Shown here: piece after piece, positions 27,416 through 37,596 of the stretch
Layout of the letters: each line of letters starts with the position of its first letter
How positions within the stretch are numbered: the stretch's first letter is position 1
Assembly: GCF_024362385.1 (NCBI RefSeq)
Contig: NZ_CP101466.1
Coordinates: 2,790,001 to 2,854,000, forward strand
Length of the DNA: 64,000 nucleotides
Origin: Arthrobacter sp. DNA4
GTDB taxonomy: Bacteria; Actinomycetota; Actinomycetes; Actinomycetales; Micrococcaceae
Direction: 5' to 3'
The notes under the pieces: model-generated
Seen by the model: only the letters and a program-made list of their open reading frames with translations
Database searches by the model: none
Told to the model about the DNA's origin: nothing
Translations under genes and position numbers: made by a program

Positions 27416-29002
27416 TTAGTCTTCCAGGTCCACTTCCCGGACCATCTCAGCGCCGATGCCGGCCTTGATCGCGTCCAGCACCTGCTGGGGAACGGAGCTG
27501 TCGATGGTCAGCAGGGCCAGGACCTGGCCGCCCTCGTTGGAGCGGGCCACCTGCATGCCGGCGATGTTGATGTTGTTCATGCCCAGGATGTGGCCGATGG
27601 TTCCGATGACGCCGGGGCGGTCGGTGTAGGCAACCACCACAAGGTGCTCGCTGATGGGGATTTCCACCTCGAAGCCGTTGATGCCCACGAGCTTCTCGAT
27701 CTGCTTGGGGCCGGTCAGGGTGCCGGCCACGGAGATCTGGCTGCCGTCGCTGAGGGCGCCGCGCAGAGTCAGGACGTTGCGGTAGGACTCGGTCTCCGGC
27801 GTGGTGATCAGGCGGACGTTGATGCCGCGCTGCTCGGCGATGACGGGCGCGTTGACGTAGGAAACCTGCTCGGTCACGACGTCGGCGAAGATGCCCTTCA
27901 GTGCCGCAAGTTCCAGCACCTTGACATCGAGGAGGAAATTTCGTACCACTTCGACGTCGAACTGCGTCAGGGACGCGTGGGTCAGCGCGGTGAAGATCCG
28001 GCCGAGCTTCTCGATCAGCGGGATGCCAGGACGGACGTCGGGGGCAATGACGCCGCCGGCGACGTTGACGGCGTCCGGGACCAGCTCGCCCGCGAGGGCA
28101 AGGCGGACGGACTTGGCCACGGAGACGCCGGCCTTTTCCTGGGCTTCGTCGGTGGAGGCGCCCAGGTGCGGGGTGACCACTACATTGTCGAGCTTGAAGA
28201 ACGGCAGGTCGGTGCTGGGTTCCTTGGCGAAGACGTCCACACCGGCGCCGGCGATTTCGCCGTCCTGCAGGGCCGTGAAGAGCGCTTCTTCGTCGACGAG
28301 GCCGCCGCGGGCCACGTTGACCACGTAGGCGGTGGACTTCATCTTCTTGAATGCGTCCGCACCAAGCATGCCCACGGTCTCGGGGGTCTTGGGCATATGG
28401 ATGGTGATGAAGTCGGACTGGGCCAGGAGCTCGTCCAGGGTAACCAGCTGCACGCCGAGCTGCGCGGCGCGGGCCGAGGTGATGTAGGGATCGTAGGCCA
28501 GGATCTTGGTGTCGAAGCCCTTGAGGCGTGCCGCCACCAGGGCGCCGATGCGGCCCAGGCCGATGATGCCGATCTTCTTTTCGAACAGTTCGATGCCGGT
28601 GTACTTGGAGCGCTTCCATTCGCCGTCCTTGAGGGCGGCGCTGGCCTGCGGGATGTGGCGGGCCAAGCTAAGGATGTGGCCCACGGTGAGTTCCGCGGCG
28701 GACACGATGTTGGACGTGGGGGCGTTGACCACCATCACGCCGGCCTGGGTGGCGGCCTTGATGTCCACGTTGTCCAGGCCCACGCCGGCGCGGGCGATGA
28801 CCTTCAGGTTCTTGGCCGCGGCGATCGCTTCGGCGTCCACCTGGGTGGCGGAGCGGACCAGGATGGCATCCACGTCGCTGATCGCCGAGAGCAGCTGGGA
28901 ACGGTCGGCACCGTCGGTCTGTCGGATTTCAAAGTCCGGGCCAAGGGCCTCGACGGTGGCGGGGGAAAGTTCTTCGGCGAGCAGTACTACGGGTTTTGAC
29001 AC
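27416..29002 (-). CDS. serA: D-3-phosphoglycerate dehydrogenase
   Basis: First enzyme of serine synthesis. The 528-aa protein is of the long actinobacterial type: catalytic NAD domain (GLGRIGALVAARLKGF), an intervening domain, and a C-terminal ACT domain (GTIGHILGMNNINIAGMQVAR) for serine feedback. I use GTG 29002 because AGAGGA lies 6 nt upstream and VSKPVVLLAEELSPATVEAL is the conserved start. It follows ilvC on the same strand but a hairpin separates them. Confidence 0.96.
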   Translation of the reverse strand: MSKPVVLLAEELSPATVEALGPDFEIRQTDGADRSQLLSAISDVDAILVRSATQVDAEAIAAAKNLKVIARAGVGLDNVDIKAATQAGVMVVNAPTSNIVSAAELTVGHILSLARHIPQASAALKDGEWKRSKYTGIELFEKKIGIIGLGRIGALVAARLKGFDTKILAYDPYITSARAAQLGVQLVTLDELLAQSDFITIHMPKTPETVGMLGADAFKKMKSTAYVVNVARGGLVDEEALFTALQDGEIAGAGVDVFAKEPSTDLPFFKLDNVVVTPHLGASTDEAQEKAGVSVAKSVRLALAGELVPDAVNVAGGVIAPDVRPGIPLIEKLGRIFTALTHASLTQFDVEVVRNFLLDVKVLELAALKGIFADVVTEQVSYVNAPVIAEQRGINVRLITTPETESYRNVLTLRGALSDGSQISVAGTLTGPKQIEKLVGINGFEVEIPISEHLVVVAYTDRPGVIGTIGHILGMNNINIAGMQVARSNEGGQVLALLTIDSSVPQQVLDAIKAGIGAEMVREVDLED

Positions 29003-29057
29003 GGCTGATCCTCTGCGTTGCAGTCCTGGGGATGGAAACAAGTCTAGGCCGACAGAA

Positions 29058-29093
29058 AGGCCGGGCTCACATTGTTAAGTGTGAACCCGGCCT
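29058..29093 (-). terminator. Terminator between ilvC and serA
   Basis: AGGCCGGG-C-TCACA (29058-29071) pairs with TGTGA-A-CCCGGCCT (29080-29093). On the minus strand the stem is followed by TTTCTGT. It lies 34 nt beyond the ilvC stop. Confidence 0.75.
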
Positions 29094-29127
29094 CACCATT
29101 GGGGTCTATGCGGTTGCGCTGGCAGCC

Positions 29128-30204
<1,077 letters not shown>

Positions 30205-30238
30205 TTACGGGCGCGTGGTCCCGCCTGGACGCAAATGC

Positions 30239-30751
30239 CTAGGCGGAGCGGAGCGCCCGGTCACTCATGGAGCGGGATCCCCGTCCAACGGCCAGGGTGC
30301 CGGACTGCACAATTTCGCGGATGCCGAAGGGCTCCAGCACTGAGAGCAGGGCTGTGAGCTTTTCGGGGTGGCCGGTGGCTTCAATGACGACGGAGTCGGT
30401 GGAGACGTCGACCACTGAGGCGCGGAACAGGTCTGCGGCCTGGGTTACCTGCAGACGTGTTGCGGCATCCGCACGTACCTTGACCAGGATGTGGTCGCGC
30501 TGTACGGAAGATTCTGGGGTCAGCTCAACGATCTTGATGACGTTGACCAGTTTGTTGAGCTGCTTGGTGACCTGCTCGATAAGGTCGCCGTCGGCGTCGA
30601 CCACCACCGTCATGCGGGACACGCCCGGCACTTCGGTGGGGCCCACGGCCAGGGAGTTGATGTTGAAGGCGCGACGGGCGAAGAGGCTGGCCACGCGGGT
30701 CAGGACGCCGGGCTTGTCCTCAACCAGGACGGAAAGTGTGTGGCGGCTCAT
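30239..30751 (-). CDS. ilvN: Acetolactate synthase regulatory subunit
   Basis: 170-aa regulatory subunit that confers valine sensitivity on IlvB. An N-terminal ACT domain begins MSRHTLSVLVEDKPGVLTRV and a second ferredoxin-like domain follows (DHILVKVRADAATR onward), as in actinobacterial IlvN. ATG 30751 is chosen because it matches the conserved start; the ilvB stop is 2 nt upstream, indicating coupling. Confidence 0.96.
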   Translation of the reverse strand: MSRHTLSVLVEDKPGVLTRVASLFARRAFNINSLAVGPTEVPGVSRMTVVVDADGDLIEQVTKQLNKLVNVIKIVELTPESSVQRDHILVKVRADAATRLQVTQAADLFRASVVDVSTDSVVIEATGHPEKLTALLSVLEPFGIREIVQSGTLAVGRGSRSMSDRALRSA

Positions 30752-30753
30752 GC

Positions 30754-32659
30754 TCAGTCTTCCTCTTCCCATTCCGGGGTCATGTTGCGGGCAACCTGGA
30801 TCTGGTCGTTGCTCACGCCGGCGGGCACCATTGGCCACACCATGGAGTTGGGGCTCACCACGAAGTCGATGACCACGGGGCGGTCGTTGATTTCGAGGGC
30901 CTTCTGAATGGTGGCATCGATGTCTTCTTCGCGTTCAACACGGAACGACGCGCAACCGTAGGCCTCCCCCAGCTTGACGAAGTCCGGAATGCGGACCGTG
31001 TCATGGCCGGTGTTGAGGTCCGTGTTGGAGTAGCGGCCCTCGTAGAAGAGGGTCTGCCACTGCCGCACCATGCCCAGCGAGGAGTTGTTGATGACAGCTA
31101 CCTTGATGGGGATCTTGTTGATGGCGCAGGTGGCCAGTTCCTGGTTGGTCATCTGGAAGCAGCCGTCGCCGTCGATGGCCCAGACCACGCGGTCCGGGTT
31201 GCCCACCTTGGCGCCCATGGCTGCCGGTACGGCGTATCCCATGGTGCCGGCGCCACCCGAGTTCAGCCAGGCGTGCGGACGCTCGTACTTGATGAACTGG
31301 GCGGCCCACATCTGGTGCTGGCCCACGCCTGCCACATACACGCCCTCGGGGCCGGTCAGCTCGCCGATCCGCTTGATGACCTTCTGCGGTGCGATCAGGC
31401 CGTCGTCCGGTTCCGTCCAGCCCAGCGGGTAGGTTTCCTTGAGGTTGTTCAGGAAGGCCCACCAGGTGGTGAGGTCAGGGGTCCCGGAAGCATCGAACTG
31501 GCTGCGCACGGCCTCGGTCAGTTCCGGGATGATCTCCTTGACCGACCCGACGATAGGCACGTCAGCGGTGCGGTTCTTCGAGATCTCGGCAGGATCGATG
31601 TCGGCGTGGATGACCTTGGCGTTGGGCGCGAAGGTCTTCAGCACGCCGGTGACGCGGTCATCGAAGCGGGCACCGAGCGTGATCAGCAGGTCTGACTGCT
31701 GCAGGGCCGTGACGGCGGAGACGCTGCCGTGCATGCCGGGCATGCCGACGTGCTGCGGGTGGGAGTCCGGGAACGCGCCCTTGGCCATCAGGGTGGTCAC
31801 CACCGGCGCGCCGGTGGCTTCGGCGAGGGCGAGCAGCTCGGCTGAGGCATGTGCCTTGACCACGCCGCCGCCCACGTACAGCACAGGCTTGGTGGACGCG
31901 GCAATGAGCTTGGCCGCTTCGCGGACCTGCTTGTTGTGCCCGCGGGTCACCGGACGGTAGCCCGGCAGGTCGATTTTCGGCGGCCAGGAGAAGGTCATCT
32001 GGCCCACCTGGGCATCCTTGGCAACGTCCACCAGCACGGGGCCGGGGCGGCCGGTCGATGCCAGGTGGAAGGCCTCTGCCATGACGTGCGGGATGTCGTT
32101 GGGGTCGGTCACCAGGAAGGAGTGCTTGGTGATGGGCATCGTGATACCCACGATGTCGGCTTCCTGGAACGCGTCGGTGCCGATCACGCCGCTGGATACC
32201 TGCCCGGTGATGGCCACCAGGGGCACGGAGTCCATGTGGGCATCCATGATGGCGGTAACGAGGTTGGTGGCGCCGGGGCCCGAGGTGGCGATGCAAACGC
32301 CCACCCGCCCGGTGACCATGGCGTAGCCTTGCGCGGCGTGGTAGCTCCTGTTCGTGACGGACCAGCACGTGGTTCATGGTGGAGGCCATCAGGGGGTCGT
32401 AGGTGGGCAGGATCGCGCCACCAGGCAAACCGAAAATGTCGTCGACGCCGAGTTCTTCGAGCGAGCGGACGATTGCTTGCGAGCCGGTCATCACCGTCGG
32501 GGGTACGACGTTGTTCGGCCCAAGGACAGGAGAGACGGCAGCAAGGTCGGCGACGACGGCGGCATGGTCAGCCGTCCGGTCGGCGCGTTCCGGAGCCTTG
32601 GGGGCTCCAGCGGACTTGGTGGCCATCAGCGAGGGGCTGATGGGCGATCCTTTGCTCAT
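30754..32659 (-). pseudogene. ilvB: Acetolactate synthase large subunit with a frameshift
   Basis: ThDP-dependent enzyme for the first common step of Val/Leu/Ile synthesis. The first 105 codons (to VLVRHEQ) include the [13 protein letters not shown] region with start [10 protein letters not shown]. Frame is then lost at 32341-32347: seven bases (GAGCTAC on the coding strand) replace the nine expected for Gly-Ala-Gly before [15 protein letters not shown]. The remaining 520 codons are intact, with the ThDP motif [14 protein letters not shown]. Restoring two bases gives 636 codons. With ilvN, ilvC, ilvD and the attenuator intact, either a recent lesion or a sequence error is likely. Confidence 0.92.
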
Positions 32660-32716
32660 CGGACTCTTCCTTGTGGATCTTCTCTGGTTTTGGAACTGGT
32701 TTGGAACGGTGGGAAT

Positions 32717-32754
32717 AAAAAAACCCCTCGGCCTGGCGGCTTGGTGAGGGGTTT
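32717..32754 (-). terminator. ilvB attenuator terminator
   Basis: AAACCCCTC (32721-32729) pairs perfectly with GAGGGGTTT (32746-32754); on the minus strand the stem runs into seven T residues. It lies between the leader peptide and ilvB, 58 nt before the ilvB start. A competing pair, 32755-32761 with 32789-32795 (GCGCGTG/CACGCGC), couples the end of the leader peptide to the base of the terminator. Confidence 0.9.
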
Positions 32755-32779
32755 GCGCGTGACTGTTTGTTACCAGGGG

Positions 32780-32833
32780 CTAATGTGCCACGCGCTTGGT
32801 AAGGACGACGACGATGCCGGTAACGAAAGTCAT
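32780..32833 (-). CDS. ilvB leader peptide (transcription attenuation)
   Basis: 17-residue peptide MTFVTGIVVVLTKRVAH. Five consecutive codons read Ile-Val-Val-Val-Leu, exactly the end products of the operon. The stop codon lies 25 nt ahead of a rho-independent terminator, so ribosome stalling at these codons under branched-chain amino acid starvation should prevent termination. A TTGACA -35 box lies at 32864-32869; a start point near the ATG would make the leader almost leaderless, though AGAGGG is also present upstream. Confidence 0.88.
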   Translation of the reverse strand: MTFVTGIVVVLTKRVAH

Positions 32834-32851
32834 GCGTTCAGTTTTCCCTCT

Positions 32852-32892
32852 TGGTGAGATGGGTGTCAACGAGCAACAACCCTATCTCACCA
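32852..32892. promoter_or_regulatory. ilvB promoter region with 9-bp inverted repeat
   Basis: TGGTGAGAT (32852-32860) and its exact complement ATCTCACCA (32884-32892) flank the TTGACA box at 32864-32869; one arm falls between -35 and -10. The ATCTCA core is shared with the leuC-ndgR site. A likely repressor operator, possibly for NdgR. The -10 (GAAAAC) is poor. Confidence 0.5.
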
Positions 32893-32933
32893 TGTGGACG
32901 ACGCTGTCCACCCTTTGATCCTATCCCGCCGGA

Positions 32934-34652
32934 TCAGCCGGTCCAGGCGCCTTGGCTGGCGCTGTGGACCAGCTTGGCGTACTTGGCGAGCACGCCCTTG
33001 GTATACCGGGCCGGGAGCGGCTCCCAGCCCACCTTGCGGGCCTCAAGTTCCGCCCCGTCCACCAGCAGGTCGAAGGTGCGCGCGGCGATGTCCACCCGGA
33101 TCCGGTCGCCGTCCTTCACGAAGGCGATGGGGCCGCCGTCGACCGCTTCCGGTGCCACGTGGCCGATGCACAGGCCGGTGGTGCCGCCGGAGAAGCGGCC
33201 GTCGGTGAGGAGCAGGACATCCTTGCCGAGTCCCGCGCCCTTGATGGCGCCGGTGATGGCGAGCATCTCGCGCATGCCCGGTCCACCCTTGGGACCTTCA
33301 TAGCGGATGACGACGACGTCGCCGGCCTTGATCTCCCCCTTGTCCAGGGCGTCCAGGGCGCCCTGCTCCCGCTCGAAGACCCGGGCGGTGCCTTCGAAGA
33401 CGTCGGCGTCGAAGCCGGCACTCTTCACGACGGCGCCTTCCGGGGCCATCGAGCCGTGCAGGATGGTGATGCCGCCGGTCTTGTGGATCGGGTTGTCCAG
33501 GGCGCGCAGGATCTTGCCGTCAACGTCCGGCGGATTGATCGCCGCAAGGTTCTCCGCGACGGTCTTGCCCGTGACGGTGAGGCAGTTGCCGTGCAGCAGG
33601 CCGGCGTCGAGCAGTGCCTTCATGATGACCGGCACGCCGCCGATCCTGTCGACGTCGGTCATGACGTAGCGGCCGAACGGCTTGAGGTCACCCAGGTGCG
33701 GGATCCTGTCGCCGATGCGGTTGAAGTCGTCCAGGGTGAGTTCCACCTCTGCCTCGCGGGCAATCGCCAGCAGGTGCAGGACGGCGTTGGTGGAGCCGCC
33801 GAAGGCCATGGTGACGGCGATGGCGTTCTCGAACGCCTCCCTGGTCATGATGTCGCGGGCCGTGATGCCCAGGCGCAGCAGGTTGACCACCGCTTCGCCG
33901 GACTTGCGCGCGAACTCATCACGACGGCGGTCCGCCGAGGGCGGTGCGGCGGATCCGGGGAGTGACATGCCCAGGGCCTCACCGATGCAGGCCATGGTGT
34001 TGGCCGTGTACATGCCGCCGCAGGCACCTTCACCCGGGCAGATGGCCTTTTCAATGCGGGTGAGGTCCTCCATGCTCATCTTGCCGGCAGCGCAGGCGCC
34101 CACCGCTTCGAAAGCGTCAATGAGGGTGACTTCCTTTTCGGAGCCGTCCTCGAGCTTGACCCAGCCGGGCATGATGGACCCCGCGTAGAGGAAGACGCTG
34201 GCAAGGTCCAGCCGGGCGGCGGCCATAAGCATGCCCGGCAGGGATTTGTCGCAGCTTACCAGCAGGACGGAGCCATCAATCCGCTCGGCCTGCATGACGG
34301 TCTCCACGGAGTCGGCGATAACCTCGCGGGAGACCAATGAGAAGTGCATGCCTTCGTGGCCCATGGAGATGCCGTCGGACACCGAGATGGTGCCGAACTG
34401 CATGGGGAAACCGCCGCCCGCGTGGACGCCTTCCTTGGCGCCCTGCGCCAGCCGGTTCAGCGAAAGGTTGCAGGGGGTGATTTCGTTCCAGGAACTTGCC
34501 ACGCCCACCTGGGGCTTGGCGAAGTCGTCATCGCCCATTCCGACGGCCCGGAACATGCCGCGGGCGGGGGCCGCGTGGATGCCGTCGGTGACGACGCGGC
34601 TGCGGGGTTTGATGTCCGGCTTGTTTCCGGTTGTGGTCTGGGCGTCGCTCAT
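32934..34652 (-). CDS. ilvD: Dihydroxy-acid dehydratase
   Basis: Fe-S dehydratase that forms the 2-oxo acids of Val and Ile. The 572-aa protein has Cys ligands in [28 protein letters not shown] and [14 protein letters not shown], and the C-terminal [21 protein letters not shown]. It lies upstream of ilvB on the same strand but ends before the ilvB promoter, so it is a separate transcription unit. The IlvD product feeds IlvE at 19.7-20.8 kb. Confidence 0.97.
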   Translation of the reverse strand: MSDAQTTTGNKPDIKPRSRVVTDGIHAAPARGMFRAVGMGDDDFAKPQVGVASSWNEITPCNLSLNRLAQGAKEGVHAGGGFPMQFGTISVSDGISMGHEGMHFSLVSREVIADSVETVMQAERIDGSVLLVSCDKSLPGMLMAAARLDLASVFLYAGSIMPGWVKLEDGSEKEVTLIDAFEAVGACAAGKMSMEDLTRIEKAICPGEGACGGMYTANTMACIGEALGMSLPGSAAPPSADRRRDEFARKSGEAVVNLLRLGITARDIMTREAFENAIAVTMAFGGSTNAVLHLLAIAREAEVELTLDDFNRIGDRIPHLGDLKPFGRYVMTDVDRIGGVPVIMKALLDAGLLHGNCLTVTGKTVAENLAAINPPDVDGKILRALDNPIHKTGGITILHGSMAPEGAVVKSAGFDADVFEGTARVFEREQGALDALDKGEIKAGDVVVIRYEGPKGGPGMREMLAITGAIKGAGLGKDVLLLTDGRFSGGTTGLCIGHVAPEAVDGGPIAFVKDGDRIRVDIAARTFDLLVDGAELEARKVGWEPLPARYTKGVLAKYAKLVHSASQGAWTG

Positions 34653-34911
34653 GAGGGAAAGTCTAGGGCTCGGATGCTGCCTGAACGACCTCCGGCGGCC
34701 GGACCCGGGGAAAATCCCGAAAGTTGCCGGGCCAACCGATGGACGGGGATCTCATAGTGTGAGACGCGGACGACGTGGCATTGCACTTCAGTGCACCGGC
34801 CCGTGTTTTCACCAGGCCCTGTCCGGCGTGCCGCGGCATGTCTGGACAGCAGTGGTGACCCGACGTAGCGTCGGGGACAGGACACCCGCCACCTGTAGAG
34901 AAGGGCCTGCC
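34653..34911. other. Divergent promoter region, ilvD / sunset-domain gene
   Basis: 259 bp without a gene. The only clear structure is a short hairpin, CCCGACG-TAG-CGTCGGG, at 34859-34875 just ahead of the plus-strand gene. No convincing promoter hexamers were seen. Confidence 0.5.
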
Positions 34912-35983
34912 ATGGACATTATTTTCTGGATCATCCTCATAGTCGTCGTCGCCGTCATTATTTGGTGGCTGGTCAACCGCAACAAGTCCGCCAACGCGCC
35001 GGGGGGATCATCGGCCGGCGCGACGACTGATCGGCCCCGTGCCGATGGAGCCCTCGAAGGGGGCAGCGCCGCGGCGTCGGCCGCGGCTGCGGGGACCACC
35101 GGCATTCCAACAGCTGCCGGATTCGGAAAAGCCGCAGAACCGGCAGCGCCCGCCACGGCCGAAGAGCGGCCGACTCGTCCGCCATGGCCGCCAAAGCCAC
35201 CGGACACGACGAACAACGGTCACATGATCTGGAGGCAGACCAAAACGCAGAACAGGCCAAATGGGAAACCCAGTGGTCCGAGGCTCCGGGTCCCGGTCCG
35301 GCTCCTCCGTTGCCGGTGGGGCCGCAGCCGCCCAAGAGGTCGCGCCCCACCCCGGGACCAATACGGACGCACAATCCGGACAGGCAGCCCCCGCAGCGTC
35401 CCGCCCCGTCCACCACGACGAATACACGGCCCCCCACGCCCCCACGCTTCCCGGCGCCGAAACAGCTGCAGTGGAGGGCGTGGACGACGCCGGCACGGCA
35501 GCCGGCGGACGGCCCATTGGCCAGGCGCCCCAGCACGTGGCAGACAGCTACCGGGCAGCAGACCAGCACGAGCCCGCGCCGGTCTCCGGCGGCAGCCTTG
35601 GCGACGCCGGCGATGCCGAAACGCTGGAGCGCGCCCAGTCCTCCGCACTGGTGGAAAACGGCGCGGACCACCACCAGCCGGCCGGCCAGGGACAGGACGC
35701 CGTTCAGGGATTCGCGCAAGGATCCGCCCCGGAGCATGGCACCACTGCCGCCGAGCCTGCCGGACACCTTGCAGCCGACGAGCCCTACGGCGCAGGCTCG
35801 GCTGCGCCGGGCCCTGACGGCAGCGGACCGGCGGACTACACGGTCAAGGGCGATGCCGCCGCAATGGTCTACTACGAAGAAGGACATCCGGACTATGAGC
35901 AGACCCGGGCGGAAGTCTGGTTCGAATCTGCCGCGCATGCGGAGGCCGCAGGCTTCCGCGCTCCACGGCGCAGACGGCTCTAG
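34912..35983 (+). pseudogene. Sunset-domain membrane protein with two apparent frameshifts
   Basis: Starts MDIIFWIILIVVVAVIIWWL (one N-terminal membrane segment), followed by an Ala/Gly/Pro-rich low-complexity linker and a C-terminal sunset-type domain (YTVKGDAAAMVYYEEGHPDY, then EVWFESAAHAEAAGF). The three parts lie in three frames. One base appears missing near 35168 (GAAGAGCGGCC, where an extra G gives E-E-A-A-D) and one near 35300. The span of 1072 nt plus two is divisible by three. Sunset domains occur in ArfC-like envelope proteins; function is unknown. AGAAGGG precedes the ATG. Confidence 0.6.
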
Positions 35984-37136
35984 CAGGAGGAAGGCCCGCC
36001 GCATTGCGGCGGGCCTTCCTTGCCTGGCCCTGTTCCTGGTGCTGGCAGCCTGCACGGGCACGCCAGGGCCGCCTGCACCAGGCACGAACCCTGCCGGCGC
36101 GGACACCCCGCCGGGAGCCGCCGTCGCCAGCCCCGCTTCCCCGGCCACGGAATCCGCCGGCACAGCCCCCGTCCCCGCCGCACCCGCCGTGCAGGACCGG
36201 TTGGAGCTGCAGTTGGACACGCCCTGGGCAGCGGTATTCCTCCCCGATGGCACCGCCGTCATTTCCGAGCGCGGGACCGCACTGCTGAAGGCCGTTCGGG
36301 ACGGCACCGCCACAACCATCGGGAAAGTGCCCGACGTGGTGCCCGCAGGAGAGGGGGGTCTGCTGGGCCTGGCGCTTTCCCCGCATTTTGAGGCTGACCG
36401 CTCCCTTTATGCCTACACGACCACCAGGGAGGACAACCGGGTGGTCCGGCTTACCGTCGAGCGCAGCGCTGATGGTTCACTGACGCTGGGCCCGCCGCAG
36501 ACCGTCTTTGCGGGAATACCCAAAGCCGGCACCCACAACGGAGGCAGGATCCGGTTCGGCCCGGACGGGTTCCTGTATGTGGGCACCGGCGACGCCCAGC
36601 GCCGCGAGCAGGCCCAGGACCCCGCCGCCCTGGGTGGGAAGATCCTCCGGCTCACCCCGGACGGCGCCCCCGCGCCCGGCAACCCGTTCGGGAACGCCGT
36701 CTACAGCCTTGGCCACCGGAACGTCCAAGGCCTGGCGTGGGACCAAGCAGGCAGGCTGTGGGCCAGCGAGTTCGGACCGGATGTGGACGATGAGCTGAAC
36801 CTGATCCTCCCCGGCGCCAATTACGGCTGGCCGGAAGTCACCGGCACACCGCACCGTACCGGCTTTGAGGACGCAAAAGTCGTTTGGCCCTCCACCCGCG
36901 AGTCCTCCCCCAGCGGGCTGGAGATCTCCGGGGGTATCGCCTACCTGGGTGCACTCCGGGGCGAACGGCTCTGGGCGGTGCCGCTCAAGGGCACGGAAGC
37001 CGGACAACCTGTGGCCTATTTCACAGGTCAGTACGGCCGGATCCGGGACGTCATCCGGGCACCCGATGGCAGGTTGTGGCTGCTCACAAACGGCAAAAAC
37101 CCTGATTTTGCGCTGGTTTTGCGACTCTCACAGTGA
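35937..37136 (+). CDS. Glucose/sorbosone dehydrogenase-type lipoprotein
   Basis: Beta-propeller oxidoreductase of the PQQ-dependent soluble aldose dehydrogenase group, secreted and lipid-anchored. A basic n-region (SRRKARR), hydrophobic core and lipobox LAAC are followed by a Pro/Ala linker. GGLLGLALSPHF, THNGGRIRFGPDGFLYVGTG and SLGHRNVQGLAWD are family signatures. ATG 35937 gives 399 aa and overlaps the preceding gene by 47 bp; an ATT at 36003 with AGGAGG upstream is an alternative but would remove the basic residues. A hairpin at 35991-36017 falls inside the signal peptide coding region. Confidence 0.82.
   Translation: MRRPQASALHGADGSSRRKARRIAAGLPCLALFLVLAACTGTPGPPAPGTNPAGADTPPGAAVASPASPATESAGTAPVPAAPAVQDRLELQLDTPWAAVFLPDGTAVISERGTALLKAVRDGTATTIGKVPDVVPAGEGGLLGLALSPHFEADRSLYAYTTTREDNRVVRLTVERSADGSLTLGPPQTVFAGIPKAGTHNGGRIRFGPDGFLYVGTGDAQRREQAQDPAALGGKILRLTPDGAPAPGNPFGNAVYSLGHRNVQGLAWDQAGRLWASEFGPDVDDELNLILPGANYGWPEVTGTPHRTGFEDAKVVWPSTRESSPSGLEISGGIAYLGALRGERLWAVPLKGTEAGQPVAYFTGQYGRIRDVIRAPDGRLWLLTNGKNPDFALVLRLSQ
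35991..36017 (+). terminator. Perfect 12-bp hairpin after the sunset-domain gene
   Basis: AAGGCCCGCCGC, loop ATT, GCGGCGGGCCTT, then CCTTGCC. It starts 8 nt past the upstream stop and looks like an intrinsic terminator, yet it also encodes part of the next gene's signal peptide. Confidence 0.6.
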
Positions 37137-37161
37137 TTCAGGACCCCACAGGAGGGCCGAT

Positions 37162-37190
37162 TTCACTTGCACCAAAAGTTCGTGTAGAGT
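37162..37190 (+). promoter_or_regulatory. Possible tRNA-Lys promoter
   Basis: TTTCAC (37162-37167) and TAGAGT (37185-37190) lie 17 nt apart, about 60 nt before the mature tRNA. The match to consensus is moderate. Confidence 0.4.
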
Positions 37191-37250
37191 TTCATGTCGT
37201 TGCGGAGATCAACGGGAAAGAAAAAGCCCGGGGATGGAAGCAAATAAGAT

Positions 37251-37326
37251 GCACCTCTAGCTCAATTGGCAGAGCAATTGACTCTTAATCAATGGGTTCC
37301 GGGTTCAAGTCCCGGGGGGTGCACCA
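37251..37326 (+). tRNA. tRNA-Lys (CTT anticodon)
   Basis: Acceptor GCACCTC pairs with GGGGTGC (one G-U), anticodon stem ATTGA/TCAAT encloses CTCTTAA (anticodon CTT), T arm GGTTCAAGTCC. The 3' CCA is encoded. Confidence 0.95.
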
Positions 37327-37331
37327 CTGGG

Positions 37332-37380
37332 AAAACAGCCTCCGGTTTGTGGAAACACAGACCGGGGGCTGTTTTGTTTT
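37332..37380 (+). terminator. Intrinsic terminator of tRNA-Lys
   Basis: AAAACAGCC at 37332-37340 pairs with GGCTGTTTT, with CCGGT/ACCGG and TGTG/CACA continuing the stem around a GAAA loop, and TTTTGTTTT follows. Confidence 0.85.
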
Positions 37381-37456
37381 GCCGGTCCACGTCATCCATT
37401 GCTGAGTACATGTCGTTTTCACGACTCAAAACGGCCGGTACGCAGCAATCGATGAT

Positions 37457-37532
37457 GGCCGGGCACAAAAGGCCGACGGCGGGCGGCGGCCGGGCACAAA
37501 AGGCCGACGGCGGGCGGCGGCCGGGCACAAAA
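37457..37532. repeat. 2.5 tandem copies of a 31-bp unit
   Basis: Two exact 31-bp copies (37457-37487 and 37488-37518) of a unit beginning GGCCGGGCACAAAAGGCCG, plus a 14-bp partial third copy (37519-37532). It lies between tRNA-Lys and the marR terminator and shows no coding frame. Probable local slippage duplication. Confidence 0.8.
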
Positions 37533-37567
37533 AAGCGCGGCCCTGGTTTTCCCAAACCAGGGCCGCG
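37532..37567 (-). terminator. Intrinsic terminator of marR
   Basis: CGCGGCCCTGGTTT (37536-37549) pairs perfectly with 37554-37567 around TCCC; on the minus strand the stem is followed by CTTTTTTG. It is 30 nt beyond the marR stop. Confidence 0.9.
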
Positions 37568-37596
37568 GTTGGCTTTGCTGCCTTCAGCACCAACGG

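Noticed and set aside
34973..36319. A 448-codon minus-strand frame across the sunset and dehydrogenase genes
   Set aside because: No family resemblance, and the plus strand has recognisable domains on both sides.
37457..37532. CRISPR-like array
   Set aside because: Repeats abut directly with no spacers and no cas genes are present.
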